Origin: an uncultured Mordavella sp.
GTDB lineage: Bacteria; Bacillota; Clostridia; Lachnospirales; Lachnospiraceae
Direction of reading: 5' to 3'
DNA: 63,154 nucleotides
Assembly: GCA_902406105.1 (NCBI GenBank)
Contig: CABPCP010000008.1
Span: 1-63,154, forward strand
The position numbers and the translations under genes were made by a program. Below, in pieces: positions 60,432-63,154 of this stretch (the stretch's first letter is position 1; every line of letters begins with the position of its first letter). Below the pieces are notes generated by a model. The model saw nothing but the letters and a program-made list of their open reading frames with translations. It did no database searches and had not been told where the DNA came from.

Positions 60432-62263
60432 CGGCCTCCGGCCTTTCCGAAGATGGCCGATTTATAGTCCGGCGCAATGACCTGTAAAAGATACCGTTCA
60501 ATCCCGCACCGATACAGGCAGGTGCCTCGCTCCGGATATTTAATCAGTTCAAACTCCGATGGCTCCACCTGGAGGGCATCCATAAACTCTGCGGGGTTGA
60601 TCTGACCGGGGTTAAAGAGGAACTGATGGGTGGGGATGGAAAACAGCGGTTTCGTCATCTCGCAGACCTCCGGCATCAGGAAGTCATTGATGTTCTGGCT
60701 GGCGATGATGATCGCTGACTCCTTCTTCCGGACACGCTTCATAGCGTTTCGGATATACTCGATGGAGGTCAGGTTGGTCAGGTACATATACAGCTCATCG
60801 ATGGCGGCTGCGGTATTCCCTTTGTCCAGGAGCTGGTTGGACATAAAAGAAAGCAGATTGAAGAGCATGGCATCCTTCAGCCTGCGGTTGGTGTCCATCA
60901 GCCCTTTCACGCCAAAGCATAAAAAGGCATCGTCCGTGATGTTGGTGTATCCATTGAAATACTTGCTTTCCGATCCTACGCACATGGAGTGGATGCCCAG
61001 GCATACCTGCTGGAGGGTTTCCTCTGTGTACAGGTACTTCCGCTGCTTATCGTAGGTCATGAATTCTTCCTCGCACAGCTTATAGAAGTCCTCCATGATA
61101 GGGAAGTCCGTAGGCTTTTTGGAGCTGTAGTCCGTGCTGTCGGTAATGCCGAACCGGGCATACAGCTTGGCCAGCAGGATCTCAATGGTGTCGATCTGCA
61201 CATCCGTGAAATCCTTATAGGCCCGGAAGAAGTCCTTCAGGTAAGCGATGTGCTGGGAGAGCCTGGTTACTTTCCGGAAAGCCAGCGGTGTGGTGGCATC
61301 GACCTCGCCCTCCGTAGCATCGCCCCATGCCTTTGGCTCTAAGGGGTTGACGATGTACTCGCCGGACATGAAATCGATGTAGCAGCCGCCCAGGGCCTCC
61401 GTCAGTTCCTCGTATTCCGCCTCCACATCTAAGGCGATGACCAGCTTTCCTGTCTCCCTTAAGTTGGTCAGGATCAGCTTTAAGAGATAGGATTTCCCCT
61501 GGCCGGAATTGCCCAGGATCAGGATATTGCTGGTGGTCTTATCCTCGCTGCGCCGGTCAAAGTCCACCAGGATATTGGTGCCATACTTATCCCGGCCCAG
61601 GTAGATACCACGGGGATCGGTCTTGCCGGAAAAGTTAAAGGGGTACAGGTTGGCTACGGAGCTGGCGGGCAGCACACGCTCGAACTGCGCCCCGAACTGA
61701 TTGGCCCCCACAGGCAGAACAGAAAGATATCCTTCCTTCTGCCGGAGGGTAAGTCGGTCAACCGTGATCTTGGAGCGAGTCAGCTCCATGGCGATCTCTG
61801 ACTGCAGCTCCTTTAAGGCATCCATGCCCTTGGCTTTCAGCTCAATGAACACGGAGCAATGGAGAAGCGGTTCCTTGTTTTTCCGAAGGTTGGCCAGAAG
61901 CTCCACCACATCCTGCAGATTTCCTTCGGCCTCGATGGTTTCATTCACATCGCTGCCGGTACTCATCAGCTTGTTCTTCCGGGTGGCGTTCTGCAGGATC
62001 TTCCTCTGTTCCATGGCCTCCACCAGCCGGTGGTAGATCCGAAGCGTCACGCCATTGCGGTCAGCAAGCTGGGAAAGGATGGCCTGTTCCTCGGTGGAGG
62101 GCGGGTACTCCCGGATGGCCCACACGCAGCGGTAACTGTCTCCAACGATATAGTGGTCGGAAAGGAACTTGATGGTACCCGGCAGGATGCAGTCGAAGAA
62201 GTCCTTGGTGCGGATTTCCTCCATCTGCTCCGGTGTCAGCACCTTGGGTTTTCGTTTGAACAT
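60428..62263 (-). CDS. VirB4-like conjugation ATPase
   Basis: 611 residues: an N-terminal domain that contacts the channel, then an ATPase core with Walker A ILGNSGQGKSYLL (about 252), IALDVEAEYEEL, Walker B AAIDELYMYL and the ASQNINDF sensor region. This is the energy-providing, most conserved protein of type IV secretion. AGGAGG lies just upstream of the start; the sortase stop is 87 nt away. Confidence 0.93.
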   Translation of the reverse strand: MFKRKPKVLTPEQMEEIRTKDFFDCILPGTIKFLSDHYIVGDSYRCVWAIREYPPSTEEQAILSQLADRNGVTLRIYHRLVEAMEQRKILQNATRKNKLMSTGSDVNETIEAEGNLQDVVELLANLRKNKEPLLHCSVFIELKAKGMDALKELQSEIAMELTRSKITVDRLTLRQKEGYLSVLPVGANQFGAQFERVLPASSVANLYPFNFSGKTDPRGIYLGRDKYGTNILVDFDRRSEDKTTSNILILGNSGQGKSYLLKLILTNLRETGKLVIALDVEAEYEELTEALGGCYIDFMSGEYIVNPLEPKAWGDATEGEVDATTPLAFRKVTRLSQHIAYLKDFFRAYKDFTDVQIDTIEILLAKLYARFGITDSTDYSSKKPTDFPIMEDFYKLCEEEFMTYDKQRKYLYTEETLQQVCLGIHSMCVGSESKYFNGYTNITDDAFLCFGVKGLMDTNRRLKDAMLFNLLSFMSNQLLDKGNTAAAIDELYMYLTNLTSIEYIRNAMKRVRKKESAIIIASQNINDFLMPEVCEMTKPLFSIPTHQFLFNPGQINPAEFMDALQVEPSEFELIKYPERGTCLYRCGIERYLLQVIAPDYKSAIFGKAGGR

Positions 62264-62350
62264 TTCTTACCTCCTTGCCGCCGCTTTGCACCGGCAAGGG
62301 GATCAGAAAAGGCCGCTTTGCCTGATGCAAAACGACCGATAGTTGATTGG

Positions 62351-63133
62351 TTATTCCGTTTTCGCAGCCACAATGAGCAGACGCCCATCCCCGCCGGATG
62401 AACCATAACAGGTGGACAGGGTGAGGAGCTGCTGGCCATATGTCGGGATGATCCCGGTGTCATAGAGGGAACACTCCCTGGCATAGCGGATCTGGTGCAG
62501 AAAGTCTGTCTCCGTATCTGCTGTAAGGAAACGGTACCAGGCATCGTCTTTTTTTACTTTCATGACAGAAAAGATCGTATAGAGTCCTTTGCCTGCGGCG
62601 GTTTCCAGCTCAATGGTGGGATGTTCGGCATAGTAGCTGGCATCCGTATAGTTTTTCAGGCTCCCGAACATGGTTCCGTTATTCATGTTGTGGCCATAAA
62701 TGATTAAGTTTGCGCTCTCCAGGCTGCACCGGCCATCCAGGAAGGGGACGCCGCTTACGCTGTATGCCCCATAGAAATCCTTCCGAAGATATTTCTCAGA
62801 ATCCTCCGGGGTATGCATCAGCGGATAGTCCACCGCTGTGCCGGGGATACAGACCCAGCCGATACAGTCGGCGTTCTGCTCGAACAATAAGGAGAGGTTT
62901 CTCGTTCCCTCCTGCGGCTCCTGGGCTTCTGTGGATTCTTCCGGCGCGGAGGATTCTGCCTGTGATTCCTCCGGATCTTCCGGAGCAGTTACCAGCTCCG
63001 CCAGATCCTCGAAGGTATCCTGTGCCTGCTTCTGCCGCCACAGGTCATGGCCCGCCATGAAAACCGACAGCAGAACAACAAAAACCAGGACAGTACCGAT
63101 GACCGCCCTGAGGGTTTTAGGCTTCTTCTTCAT
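62351..63133 (-). CDS. class B sortase
   Basis: About 260 residues from ATG 63133 (MKKKPKTLRAV; six codons inside the longest frame). One membrane helix (about 10-28), an acidic linker rich in glutamate and proline, then the sortase fold with catalytic histidine in IIYGHNMNNGTMF, cysteine in LSTCYGSSGG and arginine in DGRLLIVA. SrtB-type enzymes in Gram-positive conjugative elements anchor surface adhesins to the wall. Its substrate gene is not in this window. The start is close to the window edge. Confidence 0.9.
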   Translation of the reverse strand: MKKKPKTLRAVIGTVLVFVVLLSVFMAGHDLWRQKQAQDTFEDLAELVTAPEDPEESQAESSAPEESTEAQEPQEGTRNLSLLFEQNADCIGWVCIPGTAVDYPLMHTPEDSEKYLRKDFYGAYSVSGVPFLDGRCSLESANLIIYGHNMNNGTMFGSLKNYTDASYYAEHPTIELETAAGKGLYTIFSVMKVKKDDAWYRFLTADTETDFLHQIRYARECSLYDTGIIPTYGQQLLTLSTCYGSSGGDGRLLIVAAKTE

Positions 63134-63154
63134 CGGAATCCTCCCCGTCAAAGA

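Noticed and set aside
59376..60467. 363-codon plus-strand open frame
   Set aside because: Antisense to the CHAP hydrolase and DUF5348 genes, both with family motifs; the long antisense frame comes from GC-rich codon usage.

Overview
The window looks like chromosomal DNA of a gut-type Clostridia (Lachnospiraceae-like) carrying one or more integrated mobile elements. Pointers are AGGAGG ribosome binding sites, an AgrC/AgrA-type two-component pair, 2-hydroxyacyl-CoA dehydratase/activase genes, an AbiE system, and a Firmicutes conjugation operon with VirD4, VirB4, a MobP-type relaxase, a CHAP hydrolase and sortase B. This placement is inferred from gene content; no rRNA or tRNA gene is visible.

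Region 1 (1-11100) is ordinary chromosome, nearly all on the minus strand: an FtsX-type ABC transporter, an operon of iron alcohol dehydrogenase, flavodoxin and TetR behind a promoter with two TGACAC-type palindromes, a sensor kinase/LytTR regulator pair, and a dehydratase-activase function split over three overlapping genes.

Region 2 (11250-15275) is a gene graveyard. It holds remnants of a secondary alcohol dehydrogenase, a CE1-like esterase, two tandem aldo/keto reductases, a TOTE-type primase fragment and a flavodoxin, around an intact-looking AbiEi/AbiEii toxin-antitoxin pair. Region 3 (15275-22330) has three consecutive tyrosine recombinases plus a TnpC/DUF6262-like gene (Tn554-like layout), a MazF/PemK toxin, an unknown gene and a sigma-like factor whose leader folds over its own ribosome binding site.

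Region 4 (22850-47130), plus strand, is the most interesting part. It is a mobile metal or siderophore uptake island built from three related modules. Modules 1 and 3 each contain an AraC regulator, an ECF importer (T, fused A-A' ATPase, MptD-type S component), a pair of YbtP/YbtQ-like half ABC transporters, a short DtxR-like regulator and a stand-alone winged-helix protein. Module 2 has a TetR regulator and one ABC pair. Two regulatory signatures recur. One is an 18-bp palindrome of the form R-GTTAG-N6-CTAAC-Y at five transcription units, proposed as the DtxR operator. The other is a GGGCTAT/GGAGTAG pair a fixed 26-27 bp before a -10-like element, proposed as the AraC site; its internal spacing is 30 bp in module 1 and 19 bp in module 3, one helical turn apart. 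The winged-helix genes appear to start at ATC. The module 1 dtxR is split by a 1633-bp insertion-sequence-like element that encodes a 501-residue protein of a type I do not recognise; removing it with one copy of the flanking TTAGG restores the frame exactly.

Region 5 (47257-63154), minus strand, is a conjugation operon: sortase B, VirB4, CHAP hydrolase, DUF5348, several unknown proteins (one with pentapeptide repeats), a possible oriT gap, a TIR-domain gene as defence cargo, a relaxase with a Sel1-repeat tail, a Toprim/DUF3991 protein, VirD4 and a small HTH protein. A collapsed second mobilisation module lies at 38150-38690. The simplest reading is an integrative conjugative element that moves an iron-complex uptake island with its own regulators.
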